64,000 nt of DNA from Sophora flavescens (taxonomy: Eukaryota; Streptophyta; Magnoliopsida; Fabales; Fabaceae). The stretch covers positions 50,795,196 through 50,859,195 of the forward strand of contig CM061063.1 of assembly GCA_030762895.1 (NCBI GenBank). Reading direction: 5' to 3'. The translations under genes and the position numbers were made by a program. The stretch's first letter is position 1; each line of letters opens with the position of its first letter. The notes below the pieces were generated by a model, which saw only the letters and a program-made list of their open reading frames with translations, did not search any database and had not been told where the DNA came from. Shown here piece by piece: positions 35,240 to 46,623 of this stretch.

Positions 35240-35407
35240 TCTAGCGAAGGCACATTCCGATCAAGTGAGACTGATGAGAGTGAGGGTGAATTTAGTGACG
35301 GAGATTCTACTTAGGTAATTTATTTATGTCATAATTCATTGTGTAAATGTCATTATACTTAGGTAATTTATTTTTGTATTATAATCAACTTTTCATTTTT
35401 TACACAG

Positions 35408-37189
35408 ATGGCAGATTCCTCTAGAGGTAGGGGTCGTCGTGGAGGTCGTGGCAGAGGTCGTATTGCGAGAGTCCCCTCGCCGGCCGACCCACAGCCTTCA
35501 GATCGAGACCACCCTACCAGCACCTCTGTGGACGGGACACCTCGGAGTGATGGAGTTGCACCCCCTACCCAGCCTCATGTGGTCGGGACACAGGCTGCAC
35601 CCTCATCATCCACACCTATGACAGGACCATCATCATCATCGGGACAGGAGAGTCGTGGTCCATCCGACAGGAGGATTCTTCTTATCCCCAGGGGGGATAA
35701 CGAGTACTCTAATTTAATTTTTTAATATATATAAAGTATCGTTAATTTCTATTTACTTGTTTTTTAAATTTATTTATAACATTTATTAATGCTCTAATTT
35801 TGCTGCAGCTTTCTGCCCGCGAAGGGCCCTTTTGATTCGATATCGAAGATCCTGCGACGCAAGTTTGATGGTCCATGGCCTACATGGAAGGCCATCCCAG
35901 GGGGCCATAGGGATCAGTTGTTTCAAGAGTTTAAGGTAACAATTTATTAAGTTATTTAAATTAAATTTACATTATATATATATACACACACACGAATTTC
36001 CTAACAACTGTAAGTTGCAGAAAGAGTATAGGTGGGACGTGGCTTTAGAGGGTCTCGTCAAGGACATATTTGAGCATAAAGGCTCACTGGTCATGAAGAA
36101 TCTGACAAACAAGCTGAGGACGGGTAAGAATAAGGGGAAGTGGGTGGATCTTGAGATCAGGAGGCAGCTGGACCAGTACTGGGCTACTGAGAAGTTCCAG
36201 GAGATCCAGGCCACAGCTCGGCGTAATCGAGCTTCTGATGGTGGCGCATGTGCTTGGACCAGCGGGTCTAAATCAGCCACCGCCCACTACGACGAGCTGG
36301 TAAGACATTAAACTTTTGACTTATTATACTATTTAATTAGTTTTCATTTTTAATTATTCTTATGAATTTAAGATTATATTTTTCTGTGCAGAAAGCACAG
36401 AAACAACGACCCACCACTGCTATGGAGTTGGTGGAGAGGACGAAGAAGTTGAAGTCGGGGACATGGGTCAACGACAAGGCCCGTAACTATGCTGTAAGCA
36501 AAAAAACAATTTTGTGTTTACTTGTGATTTATTATAAATGATTTGTTAATATTGATTATAAATTTAACTAAATCTCTTCAGGTATACTTTGTAGGTGGGC
36601 TTCAACGAGAAGAAGGATGATGCCATATCACGTGCCTCATAGTCGGCCTTGACTGGTGATGGGCCCAGCTCTCCTATCTTCTTCAACGATAATGCTATTT
36701 ATTTGGAGGTCGTCGGGGGCAGGAGCAAGAAGGGGCACGTGTATGGCCTCGGACACCTGGGAGGCGAGTTTATCGCTTTATCATCCGGCACGCCTGCTCT
36801 TTCCTATGCCGATACCGTCCCTCAGGAGCAGTTCAAACAAATGCAGGACACCAACATGCAGCTGAACGCGGAGCTTCGGGAGAAGAGCGAGAGAGAGTAG
36901 CAAATGGCGAACCAGATTGCCAGCTTGATTCAGGGCACACCAAGAAGTGATGCGAGCGAGCATCGAGCGAGGGCGGACATCATGCGGCTGGTGTTGGAGC
37001 AAATGAGGATCCGGACTCCGCTTGCTCAAGGTGATGCTCGGCGATTGTGCGGCGCTTCATGCATCGCTTTGCTCGATTCCGCCGTCGACCACGATCTTGC
37101 GCTCTGCAGAGGATGATCAAATAGCAGACGTCGGTGGTACGAACGTTGAGGATGATTGGATTCCTCGACCTCCCCCTCATCATGACTGA
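35408..37189 (+). pseudogene. Transposase_24 (Ptta-like) gene of CACTA2
   Basis: The ATG at 35408 follows a splice acceptor directly. Exon 1 is an Arg/Gly-rich start (MADSSRGRGRRGGRGRGR) and a Pro/Ser linker. Later exons carry FDGPWPTWKAIPGGHRDQLF, WVDLEIRRQLDQYW, RRNRASDGG, KSGTWVNDKARN and YLEVVGGRSKKGHVYGLG, the signature of the CACTA accessory protein thought to bind subterminal repeats. A coiled-coil-like region follows, then an acidic DDWIPRPPPHHD end. In-frame stops lie at about 36641 and at 36898, and the exon order matches CACTA3 at 44187-45849. Introns at 35726-35808, 35936-36020, 36301-36391 and 36494-36593 are approximate. Confidence 0.82.
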
Positions 37190-37394
37190 TTTTTTTTTTC
37201 ATAATTTTGACTTTAAACGATTCTTATATGACACTTTGGATTATTTTTTTATATATATATTCATTATTTCTTATGATTGTATATTTCATTAGTAATTTGG
37301 TGTGTTTATTAGTATTTTTGCTAAACTTTAAAGAAAAACAGAAAAAATTTATTATTTTAAAAATTAAATTTTAATTTTTTTAATAAAATCTAGT

Positions 37395-37775
37395 TTAGCG
37401 ACCGAATTAGAAACCAATAATTCGGACGCTAAACTTTAGTTACCATTAACAGATTGTGGTCTTGCAACCGAAAATCCGTCGCTAATATAGGTTAACAGTA
37501 ACCAACATTGGTGACCGAACTAGCGACCGTTAATCGGTCGCTACAAATGGTTACCAAAACAATGCGACCAACCGTGTAGCGACCGTTTTTTATTATTTAG
37601 CGACCGAAATTACGGTCGTCATTTAGCGACCGAATTATTATTTCGGTCTCTAAAAGCTTAGCGACCAGGTTATCAGCCACCACCATGAATCGGTCGCTAA
37701 TTCGGTCGCTAACTTAAATAGTGTCCGAATTAGAAAGTTTAGTGACCGAATATGCCGGTCGCTAAACAGTTCTTT
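37395..37775. repeat. CACTA2 3' subterminal repeats
   Basis: TAGCGACCGAATT and its inverse TCGGTCGCTAA recur through this block, matching 46055-46430 of CACTA3 at most positions. The block ends at the inverted CACTA terminus. Confidence 0.85.
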
Positions 37776-37786
37776 TTTTTGTAGTG

Positions 37787-40514
37787 ATGTTCAGCATATG
37801 TTGCATCACATAATATCCATACGACCAACAGTCTAGCTGATATCGAGACTACGAAAGAAATGAAATTTAATGTCAGTTAAATAAACATATATATTTGGAA
37901 TTAGTAATTAGTAATTAGTAATTCTAATATTATATACTATTTAACAAACAACCAACCTTGAGGATAATCCAATTAGGATTTCCTTTAGACTTAGGAGTCC
38001 AACTCCTCCCGTTGGCACAACTCAAACTACAAGTCTTGAGCGCACTATCATAAACAGAATATTCATGTCAATTAACCAATTCATCATGTTTGTTAAATAA
38101 AAACAAATATTAAAACTTAAATTAAATAGAAGATTGATTACTCACCTATTGATAGGTTCCACCACCTCCCATGGCGGGTCCCCGTGGAGAGAGCATAGGA
38201 AGATGACAGTATGCCTGACAGGATGAATTACGAGCAACTGTCAATGGTTGTTTATTATGTACGGTGCCAGATATAGCTCCTTTCGATCATCACCTCCCAG
38301 TTATCTCGTTAAGTACGATGTGACTTCTTTTTTATTGTCAAAGAATTCAGGCTGAAGGGAGTAGGGCTCTAAGAAGCCGAATAGGTTGTCACCCCTCTCG
38401 AGTTGAAGTCGATGGATATGCCTACGATATGAATACAGTAAATCATAAAATTCAAATAAAATATATAAATTGAATTAATTATAAAATTATAAAGCATATT
38501 TACGTCGATGAAAGACTCACAACCGCGGTGGATAGTTGCTGGCCATCATTGCAAAAATACTCAATATCGTCACCGCTGAATATAAATCCAAGCTCATGCT
38601 CATGAAGTGGGCGTGCCAGCCAACCATCATGCTCCAACTCCCATTGAAAAAGCACAGGAGCATAATCCTCGCCAATCGAGAACAAACGAGTCATGAGAGA
38701 AATCTTACCCGTCTTTGCCTTCAATATTAAATAAATCAGGTATATATGTTGTTGATAATTAAAAAAACATAAGTAATTAATTGGTAAATTTTGACATTAA
38801 TAATAATTATATACCTTTCGTGCCAACTTGAGCTATCACTGTGCTAGCTCAAACTCCAGCCGTTTCGCTTCACACTCAAGCTCACGGCGTGGGACCTATA
38901 ACTCCCGCTCCCTCTCTGCCAACTCATCCGCATCCACATGTGTCCTATTATAGATCTCTTTTGTGCTCACATGTGAAGGATTGGTAGCTCCCGCGGTGTC
39001 CTGGGAACCCACGGAGGCAAGCTCCCTAAAAAGTGCCTGCTTAAAATCGGGGTTGGATAAGAAGCGGCTCATCAACTGGTCTGTAATGGCAGGGTTGGAA
39101 ATGAGCTTTTGTTTAATGGTTTCTGTAAGGGCAGCATCATCGTCGACCTGCCTTCGTGAAGTAGACTTGCCATAATATTCTTTGATGCCCACCGTCTCTG
39201 AAACACCGATCACCCGACCAGGATGGTCGTCCTTGCCTAGAGCAATGAGTCTTGGGAGAATTTTTCCTTAAGCACCATCTACAATGAAGAATTGAAAAAA
39301 CGTGTAAGAGAAAGGTGTTCCTTAAAAATATAAACCATAAACAAATATCAACTATAAATGCATATAGGTAGTTACTTACAATCTTATCTGCCACATCGCG
39401 AGTGGCTTCAGCTTTAAAAGAGCCTTTCTTTATCATTCGGTCGGCCAACCAAACATCCTCGCGTGGGATAGGAGATAGAGGATCAAGAGGTGTGCCCTCA
39501 GGCACCTCTCCAGCTGCTATCCTCGCAGTCAGCTTCTCCTGCTTCACCATAAGCTTCTCCGTCATCATCTTGTCAATCCTAGTGGCGTACCCACCCTGAG
39601 ACAAGGTGTGGGTGTGGACGTTCTTAGCTTGATTCTGCCTACCCATCTCCACCTTAGACTGTTTAAACAAAAACACATAATTAATAGAGTTAAATACATT
39701 TAATTTCTTTACTTAAATGATCTCTAAGAATCATAAATAAATTAACTTCATCAACTAACCTGAAATGTGTCCTCATGTCGAATGCTAACAAATTTATCCC
39801 ACATCTCCCTATCAATCCAGGGGTAATCCAAGAACATCTTATCAAGCTTCTTCTTCCCAGATACATAGTGCCTAGTAAGATCTAGTAAGATCATGCTTGA
39901 ACCCACTCCAGCATCTTGCCACCAATGAGAGCCATTTCACTCGATGATGCTCGTCATTCGGCACGGTCCAAGCTATTTACACATTAAATACATAACAAAC
40001 AGGATGAATTAGAACTCGAATAATTATTTAATAATGTACATCAAAAGAATGTAAAAGTAAAATACCATGATAGCCTCCCAAATCCGATCCTTAACGTTAT
40101 GTGGAACGTCATTCCAATGGTTGTATAGGATGCTAACGTACTGCTTGGTTTGTAGAATCACCCACGATTTAAATTCTCTAGCACGGGGGCCCTAGGGCTT
40201 TAGTTTAGCATCAAAGGACACCTCAAGAGTCCAACCACTCTGCCTAGGCTTCTCTATCTTCTTCAATGACGTGACTCATCTACCCCATTTCCTCCAAGAC
40301 TGTGATGTCTGTTTGGACAAAAAAATGTTAAATTAGAGGATTATGTATAACAAGGATAAATAAAGAATATATAAAAAACTTAAACTTACATTATAAATAA
40401 AGAATAAATATAGTATATAACATGTAAACTTACAGTATCATTAGGCGTAGTCCCCATAGTATCCTGCATAGGCCCCATAGTGTCCTCTCGTGCATGCGGG
40501 TCTGAGTGATCCAT
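37787..40514 (-). pseudogene. CACTA1 gene: Transposase_24-like region plus Ulp1-like (C48) protease region
   Basis: Minus strand, start ATG at 40514-40512 (MDHSDPHARED, then an intron). Exons at about 40060-40315 and 39775-39960 carry WVILQTKQYVSILYNHW and the DRIWE block; 39380-39676 has HTLSQGGYATRIDKMM; 38890-39270 has the HPGRVIGVSETVG block and KEYYGK. This is the CACTA accessory-protein fold. Exons at 38500-38724 and 38160-38420 then give a Ulp1-like region (LYLAPYIINNHWQLLVIHP, HGDPPWE) and 37790-37830 gives CWSYGYYVMQHML. The usual catalytic Cys before GYYVM is Tyr, and the Asp of the usual DSL is Cys. Internal stops and an 8-bp duplication near 39885 make it a pseudogene. It continues at 14881. 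Confidence 0.78.
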
Positions 40515-41540
40515 GTGTATGCCTGTTCAGAAATGGTAAATATTAAAATGTGTTTTTTTAACATGGATAACTAAAGATAAAGATAAATAGATAAATACAT
40601 TTCCTCATATTCAAACACTTGACACAAGGACAATAGAACATTCCGTTACTATTAGGCATTCCATAGAAAATGAGGTTCTTATCCCCCTCTTTAGTGAACC
40701 TTTTGCATGTATTCTCGGACTATCAACCCAGTTTTGAAATTTTTTTAACAATAGATTAGTCTCTTTAGCAGCCATATGTAAAGTGTAGAAAATAACTTAT
40801 CAGAGTCCAGTCACCATTTCAAACACATGGTTTTCCTACTGGTTTTATGAACCTTAACAAATCAAAATTCCCTATCACCATTATCAAACTCCATCAAATA
40901 CCGGTTATCAACAAAATACCCTTCATACATATAACAGAGATAAACACAAATAACACAACTTATACCATATCACTATTTCAACATTGCTATTTACAAACCA
41001 TTTATCAAAAAGAAGAAACAGAGACAATGACTCTGACATATTTTCACACAGTTCACAAAGTTAGGGCATTACTAGAGAATACGACCGCTTCTGTTAGGAC
41101 TCAGTGGTGAAGGAGAGTGGATTCTGTTAGGGCCTTGCAGTGGTGAAGGAGAGTGAAGGAGAATCTTAAATGAGAAAGAAAAGTACCCTTAAATGAGATA
41201 GAAGATAAGAGAGAAGAGGGGAGATAAGAGTAGGGAGAAGATGACTCACCAGAGAATACTGTCACGGTGGTAACGGAGAAGAAGTCGCAGCGATGGTGAT
41301 GGAGAAGACCTTGGTCGCGGTCACAGTGCTTGACAAGGGTTAGGACAGAAGAGAAGCGGAGAGTAGTGAAAGTGCAGGGTGAAGAAGGAAGGTGCGTGGG
41401 TTTATGTGTAATGTATACTTTCTAATTTGATTCCACTTTTTACGTCAGTTGTTTATACAACAGACGTTAAAAGGTCATCTTTTACGTCAGTTGTAACAAT
41501 TGACGTAAAAGATGACCTTTTAACGTCAATTGTTTAAACA
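40515..41540. other. CACTA1 5' leader and subterminal repeats
   Basis: 40515-41400 is non-coding leader or intron with a GA-rich stretch (41090-41240). 41438-41537 holds the ACGTCAGTTG/CAACTGACGT subterminal repeats, which resume at 46446 beyond CACTA3. The possible first exon of the CACTA1 transcript lies here but I cannot define it. Confidence 0.6.
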
Positions 41541-42245
41541 CACTACAAAAAAAAGCTCATTTAGCGACCGAAAATAGTGACCGAATTTGTTGGTTGCTGT
41601 TTGCGACCGAAATGGCGTCCTATTATAGGATCTAAATCAAACACTGATTAGAGTTGATATTGCGACCGAAATAGCGACCGAAATAGAGCGTAGCAGAGGT
41701 ATCGGTCTCTATTTCGGTCGCAAAATAAAGGAAAATAAAAGTAAAAAATTTATGACTTTTTAGCGACCGAAATGGCGACCGAGTTAAATGCAACGGTTAA
41801 AATTTATTTATAGTTGCAACCGATATTAAATCGGTCGCTAAACGGCGCGTAAAAAATTAAAATAGAGCGTGTTAGCGACCGAATTTTAAATCGGTCGCTG
41901 AATTTATGAATTCAAATTTCAAATTAACCCATTTAGCGACCGAATAATTCGATCGCTAAAACTAAAATCCCTAAATCGCGAGCCCTTCCCCTTTCTTCCC
42001 AATTTCTCTCATTTCTTCTCTTTTCTTCTCTCTCTCTTGCATGCTCTGCTCCTCCCTGCCACCATACCACGTGACGTCTGTGCTCCGATCACCACCAGGC
42101 CACCTCCGGTGAGTGATTCCACCTTCCCTCTCTCTCTCTCTTTCTGATGTCTCTCTGTCTCTGTCCCTGTAGCGCACCTGAGCCGCCTCCCATGAGCCAC
42201 CACTGTCCGCAGCTCCGGTGACACCACCACCACTAAGGGTAAGCT

Positions 42246-43680
42246 ACCTTGTCTTCTCTCCTCTTCTCTCATTCTCCGTTTCTCTATCAGAATGGATATT
42301 TGGTAGCAGGGTAAGGGAATTAATGTAGAAGGTGGTGTAGTCATGGAAGGGAATGGGAATATAAAGAAAATGGAGGATGGTGGAAGGGGTATGAGATCAT
42401 TTTAAGTAAAGAGGGGTGGCTAAAGCCACAGGGCAGAGATAGTTGCTTTCTCTGGTATTTTTTAATTTTTCTATACTCTTTTCTGCATTCATAGCTTCTG
42501 TTCTCTACAATTGGAGTTTGTTGCTTATCATTGTTTTACTATTTCTCTTATTACTACCAATTCCTATCATAACGTCAGTACTCACTCCTAGATCTTTTCT
42601 ATTTGTTGTGGAAATATGTATGTTACCATGTAAAAATACTGGATAAGTAGAATAACCAACAACCGAACCACGATCTCTGATGATGCATTATTGGAGCACT
42701 CGAGAGTCAAAAGTACTTGCTAAAATATGATCGAGTTTAATTAATTGGTGGAGGAGGTTGATATGCAAAAAGGAGAAATGATTTAAATTTCCATTTTCAT
42801 TGTCGAGTTTAAGTCCCTATTCTTGCCTAAATCTGTCATGAATGCAGTGTATATATAGTGTAGAGTGGAGCTCTTTGGTTGAGGAAATCTTTGCTCAGGT
42901 TAAGATCAAAAAATTTGTACTGGTGAGGGGGTCATACTGGATGTTTTTTGCCTCTAGTGTCCTGGGAATTGGTTGCTGGATCTGTGCTGTAGCAGGTTTT
43001 CAAGAGTTAGGTGTGCCTTTGAGTTATAGTTTTGGTGTTTTTTTCATAATTTTCTTATATGGTTTCTGATATATGTTCTATTCGATGTATATTAGTCTTG
43101 GCTTTGTTTTGTAAGTCGTGTGGAGTTTCTCCTGCTGGTCCTGGTTTGCTGCTATATGTTGTGTGTGGCTAGCAGATATTTGGTAATTGTGGCCTTGCTG
43201 TGTTCACGGGCACTACAACTTGATAGAAAAGCTGATTTTCTAATGTCTTGTCCTTTTTTTTTTTTGTGCTTCTCTACTTGAGAATGTTCCAAAAAATTTT
43301 TAGAGGGGAGTTAATATACTGAACATTATTTGCTAACTGTAGAGTGGATGGTGAGGTTCTTCTGTGCTTTGTTCTTAAAGTATTTGTTTCTGTGCTTCTC
43401 AATTTTACCTGTTTGGATGCTAAGTTGATCTTCACCAGTGTTTTTGTATACTGAAAAGTAGGTGTCATATGTAATGGATAGCTTGGACTTTGGTTATGAG
43501 ATTTGATGTTTCTGTTGGAGTGATGCTCTACTATAGAAGTGGCCTCAACTATAATTGAAAGTGGGAACATAGGATCATGGGATGCAAGTGCTGAATGAGG
43601 GTTCCTTTAGTTTTGCCTAATGGGGGCTGATACCTGGGTGTTTGTTGGGTACAATATTTGGTAAAGTTGTTATTGCTCGC
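42246..43680. other. 1.4-kb filler of unknown origin inside CACTA3
   Basis: This DNA replaces the TNP2 coding region. It shows no similarity by eye to CACTA2 15660-20790. T-rich stretches, GT/AG-bounded blocks and a short open frame (42842-43069) give it an intron-and-exon look, but no family is recognised. Host gene capture is possible but unproven. Confidence 0.5.
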
Positions 43681-44075
43681 AAGTTAGCCTGTCTCGAAGG
43701 TATAATAAGGCGTACGACCCATTCATTTTTTCACAACAGGCAGATCAGGTTTATTACTCGTCATATCTCGAAGGACATCAAGGCTGGTTGGGTGTTATTA
43801 AGATAAAGGCTCTCAGTATAATTACTGATAATGTAATCAACCATCCTAAAAAATATGCTCCGTACCAAGATGATGAGTTTTCAAGACCCCACGTACTGTT
43901 GCAAATTATGCCGGACATTATTGTTAATTCTCTGACGGACATTTCCGGAAATGGGGAAGAAGTTGAAAGAGAGTTATTGGATCAATCCGAGTTGGACGCA
44001 TCTAGCGAAGGCACATTCCGATCAAGTGAGACTGATGAGAGTGAGGTTGAATTTAGTGACGGAGATTCTACTTAG
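43681..44075 (+). pseudogene. TNP2: TNP2 C-terminal remnant of CACTA3
   Basis: Reads RYNKAYDPFIFSQQADQVYY through to the acidic tail SSETDESEVEFSDGDST and TAG at 44073-44075. It shows the state of this frame without the Athila and solo LTR insertions that interrupt it in CACTA2, and so confirms both insertion sites. Everything upstream in TNP2 is lost. Confidence 0.85.
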
Positions 44076-44186
44076 GTAATTTACTTATGTCATAATTCAT
44101 TGTGTAAATGTCATTCAACTTAGGTAATTTATTTTTGTATTATTTACACTGTTGTGTAATCATCTTTTCATTTTTTTTTTACACAG

Positions 44187-45849
44187 ATGGCAGATTCCTC
44201 TAGAGGTAGGGGTCGTCGTGGAGGTCTTGGCAGAGGTCGTGTTGCGAGAGTCCCTTCGTCGGCCGACCCACAACCTTCAGATCGAGACCACCCTACCAGC
44301 AGAGTCGTGGTCCATCCGACAGGAGGATTCTTCTTATCCCCAGGGGGGATAACGAGTACGCTAATTTAATTTTTTAATATATATAAAGTATCGTTAATTT
44401 ATATTTACTTGTTTTTTAAATTCATTTATAACATTTATTAATGCTCTAATTTTGCTGCAGCTTTCTGCCCGCGAAGGGCCCTTTTGATTCGATATCGAAG
44501 ATCCTGCGACGCAAGTTTGATGGTCCATGGCCTACATGGAAGGCCATCCCAGGGGGCCATAGGGATCAGTTGTTTCTAGAGTTCAAGGTAACAATTTATT
44601 AAGTTATTTGAATTAAATTTGCATTACACACACACACACACACACACGAATTTCCTAACAACTGTACGTTGCAGAAAGAGTATAGGTGGGACGTAGCTTT
44701 AGAGGGTCTCGTCAGGGACATATTTGAGCATAAAGGCTCACTGGTCATGAAGAATCGGCGAACAAGGCGAGGAAGGGTAAGAATAAGGGGAAGTGGGTGG
44801 ATCCTGAGATCAGGAGGCAGCTGGACCAGTACTGGGCTACTGAGAAGTTCCAGGAGATCCGTGCCACAGCTCGGCGTAATCGAGCTTCTGATGGTGGCGC
44901 ATGTGCTTGGACCGGTGGGTCTAAATCAGTCGCCGCCCACTACGACGAGCTGGTAATACATTAAACTTTTGACTTATTATACTATTTAATTAATTAGTTT
45001 TCATTTTTAATTATTATTATGAATTTAAGATTATATTTTTAAATGCGAGAAAGCACGAAACAAATGAGCCCCCACTGCTATGGAGTTGGTGGGGAGGACG
45101 AAGAAGTTGAAGTCGTGGACATGGGTCAACGACAAGGCCTGTAACTATGCTGTAAGCAAAAAAACAATTTAGTGTTTACTTGTAATTTATTATAAATGAT
45201 TTGTTAATATTGATTATAATTTTAACTAAATCTCTTCAACTATACTTTGTAGGTGGGCTTCAACGAGAAGAAGGACGATACCATATCACGTGCCTCACAG
45301 TCACAAGATGAGGCCTTGACTGGTGATGGGCCCAGCTCTCCTATCTCCATCTACGATAATGCCATTTATTTGGAGGTCGTCGGGGGCAGGAACAAGAAGG
45401 GGCACGTGTATGGCCTCAGACACCTGGGAGGCGAGTTTATCGCTTCATCATCCGGCATGCCTGCTCCTTCCTACACCGATACCGTCCCTCAGGAGCGGTT
45501 TAACCAAATGCAGGACACCATCACGCAGATGAATGCGGAGCTTCGGGAGAAGAGCGAGAGAGAGCAGCAGATGGCGAACCAGATTGCACATTTGACTCAG
45601 GCACACCAGCATCTGATGCAGACGAGCATCGAGCAGGGCTAGACACTACGGCTGGTGTTGGAGCAGATGAGGATCCAGACTCCAGTTGCTCAGGGTGATG
45701 CTCTGACGGTTATGCCGCCTGTTGTCGCACCTCCAGTTCCACCGCCAGCTACTGATGCTGCTACTGCAGTGGACGATTAGATAGCAGACGTCGGTGGTAC
45801 GGACGCTGAGGATGATTGGATTCCTCCACCTCCCCCTCATCACGACTGA
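44187..45849 (+). pseudogene. Transposase_24 (Ptta-like) gene of CACTA3
   Basis: Same exon plan as the CACTA2 gene: Arg/Gly-rich start MADSSRGRGRRGGLGRGR at 44187, FDGPWPTWKAIPGG exon (44461-44587), WATEKFQEI-type exon (44674-44955), and YLEVVGGRNKKGHVYGLR (45370-45420) before a coiled-coil-like stretch. Exon 1 lost about 135 bp between PTS and the RVV segment, at short CAG/AG repeats. TAG codons at 45640 (after IEQG) and 45778 (where CACTA2 has Gln) interrupt the tail, whose family end is the TGA at 45847-45849. Not functional as a full protein. Confidence 0.82.
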
Positions 45850-46623
45850 TTATTTTTTTTCATATTTTTGACTTTAAACGATTCTTGTATGATACTGTGG
45901 ATTTTTTTATATATATATTCATTATTTCTTATGATTGTATATTTCATTACTAATTTGGTGTGTTTTATTAGTAATTTTGCTAAACATTAAAGAAAAACAG
46001 AAAAAATTTATTATTTTAAAAATTAAATTTTAAAAAAATTTAATAAAAACCAGTTTAGCGACCGAATTAGAAACCAATAATTCGGTCGCTAAACTTTAAT
46101 TAACATTAACAGATTGTGGTCTAGCGACCGAAAACCCGTCGCTAATATAGGTTAACAGTAACCAACATTGGCGACCGAACTAGCGACCGATTATCGGTCG
46201 CTAAAAATGGTTACCCAAACAATGCGACCAACCGTGTAGCGACCGTTTTTTATTATTTAGCGACCGAAATTATGGTCGCCATTTAGCGACCGAATTATTA
46301 TTTCGATTTCTAAAAGCTTAGCGACCAGGTTATCAACCACCACCATAAATCGGTCGCTAATTCGATCGCTAACTTAAATAGCGATCGAATTAGAATGTTT
46401 AGCGACCGAATATGCTGGTCGCTAAATAGTTCTTTTTTTGTAGTGACAATTGATGTAAAAGGTGAACCATGTCACTTTTTACGTTGTTGTTTAAACTACC
46501 GACGTAAAAAGTCATTTAAATGAACCTGATAATTACAGAACTGCCACCACCTCCTTTTTAACATCTAAGTTTTACTTAACAGACGTTAACGTTTATCTGT
46601 TTATTACCTATTTTGCACTAGTG

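Larger units (their letters stand above)
17469..35314 (+). pseudogene. TNP2: TNP2 transposase of CACTA2, broken by stops and two insertions
   Basis: The ATG at 17469 opens MDIPENRKWMYRRLD, followed by the Transpos_assoc zinc-binding region (CPCKRCKC). Next come the Transposase_21 core (LGLSTDGFNPFG, LTLYNLPPGMC, CPICMERSKAF, HNIDVMHTERNV), a DUF4218 region (KQIWNPLVDLSHFFREL, PPSFFDSMEHLPVHL) and a DUF4216 region (LDYTGFPVMKLVIFKCDWF). The enzyme cuts and joins CACTA ends. In-frame stops occur at 18483 (TAG), 18828 (TAG, where Trp is usual) and 19671 (TAA). The Athila insertion follows KAYD at 20821; the frame resumes as PFSFSQQADQVYY at 30423. The solo LTR lies in the final acidic tail, which ends at 35314. 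Introns are seen near 19785-19890 and 20175-20450. Confidence 0.9.
14882..37786 (+). mobile_element. CACTA2: CACTA transposon with TNP2 and Transposase_24 genes, about 8.8 kb of its own sequence
   Basis: Begins CACTACAAAAAAAGG and ends with the inverse TTTTTTTTGTAGTG, with the 3-bp duplication ATG on both sides (14879-14881 and 37787-37789). Subterminal regions of about 400 bp are packed with TAGCGACCGA and TCGGTCGCTA. The plus-strand TNP2 gene (17469-35314) and a Transposase_24 gene (35408-37189) follow the usual CACTA order. Two later insertions lie inside TNP2: an Athila element at 20822-30417 and a solo LTR at 30710-35239. It belongs to the same family as CACTA3. All genes carry stops, so the copy cannot move on its own. 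Confidence 0.93.
41541..46445 (+). mobile_element. CACTA3: 4.9-kb non-autonomous relative of CACTA2
   Basis: Begins CACTACAAAAAAAAG, ends TTTTTTTGTAGTG, flanked by the 3-bp duplication ACA (41538-41540 and 46446-46448). Its ends and subterminal repeats match CACTA2 closely, but nearly all of TNP2 is gone: matching DNA stops near 42245 and resumes at about 43681 in the last coding part. The 1.4 kb between is unrelated to CACTA2. The Transposase_24 gene remains, with stops. It landed in the 5' subterminal repeats of CACTA1. Confidence 0.92.
14166..46623 (-). mobile_element. CACTA1: outer CACTA transposon, about 4.6 kb of its own sequence
   Basis: Both ends are CACTAGTG (14166 and, inverted, to 46623), flanked by the 3-bp duplication TAT (14163-14165 and 46624-46626). 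Subterminal DNA at both ends is filled with ACGTCAGTT/AACTGACGT repeats, a different motif from CACTA2 and CACTA3. The single gene runs on the minus strand (40514 down to 14605), so the 5' end is at 46623. Subtracting CACTA2 and CACTA3 leaves about 4.64 kb. No TNP2-type transposase is present, so the element was probably non-autonomous. CACTA2 split its last exons and CACTA3 sits in its 5' subterminal repeats. Confidence 0.9.

Noticed and set aside
42842..43069. 75-codon membrane-like frame in CACTA3
   Set aside because: Hydrophobicity follows from T-rich sequence; no start context, splice pattern or family match. Kept only as part of the unexplained filler.
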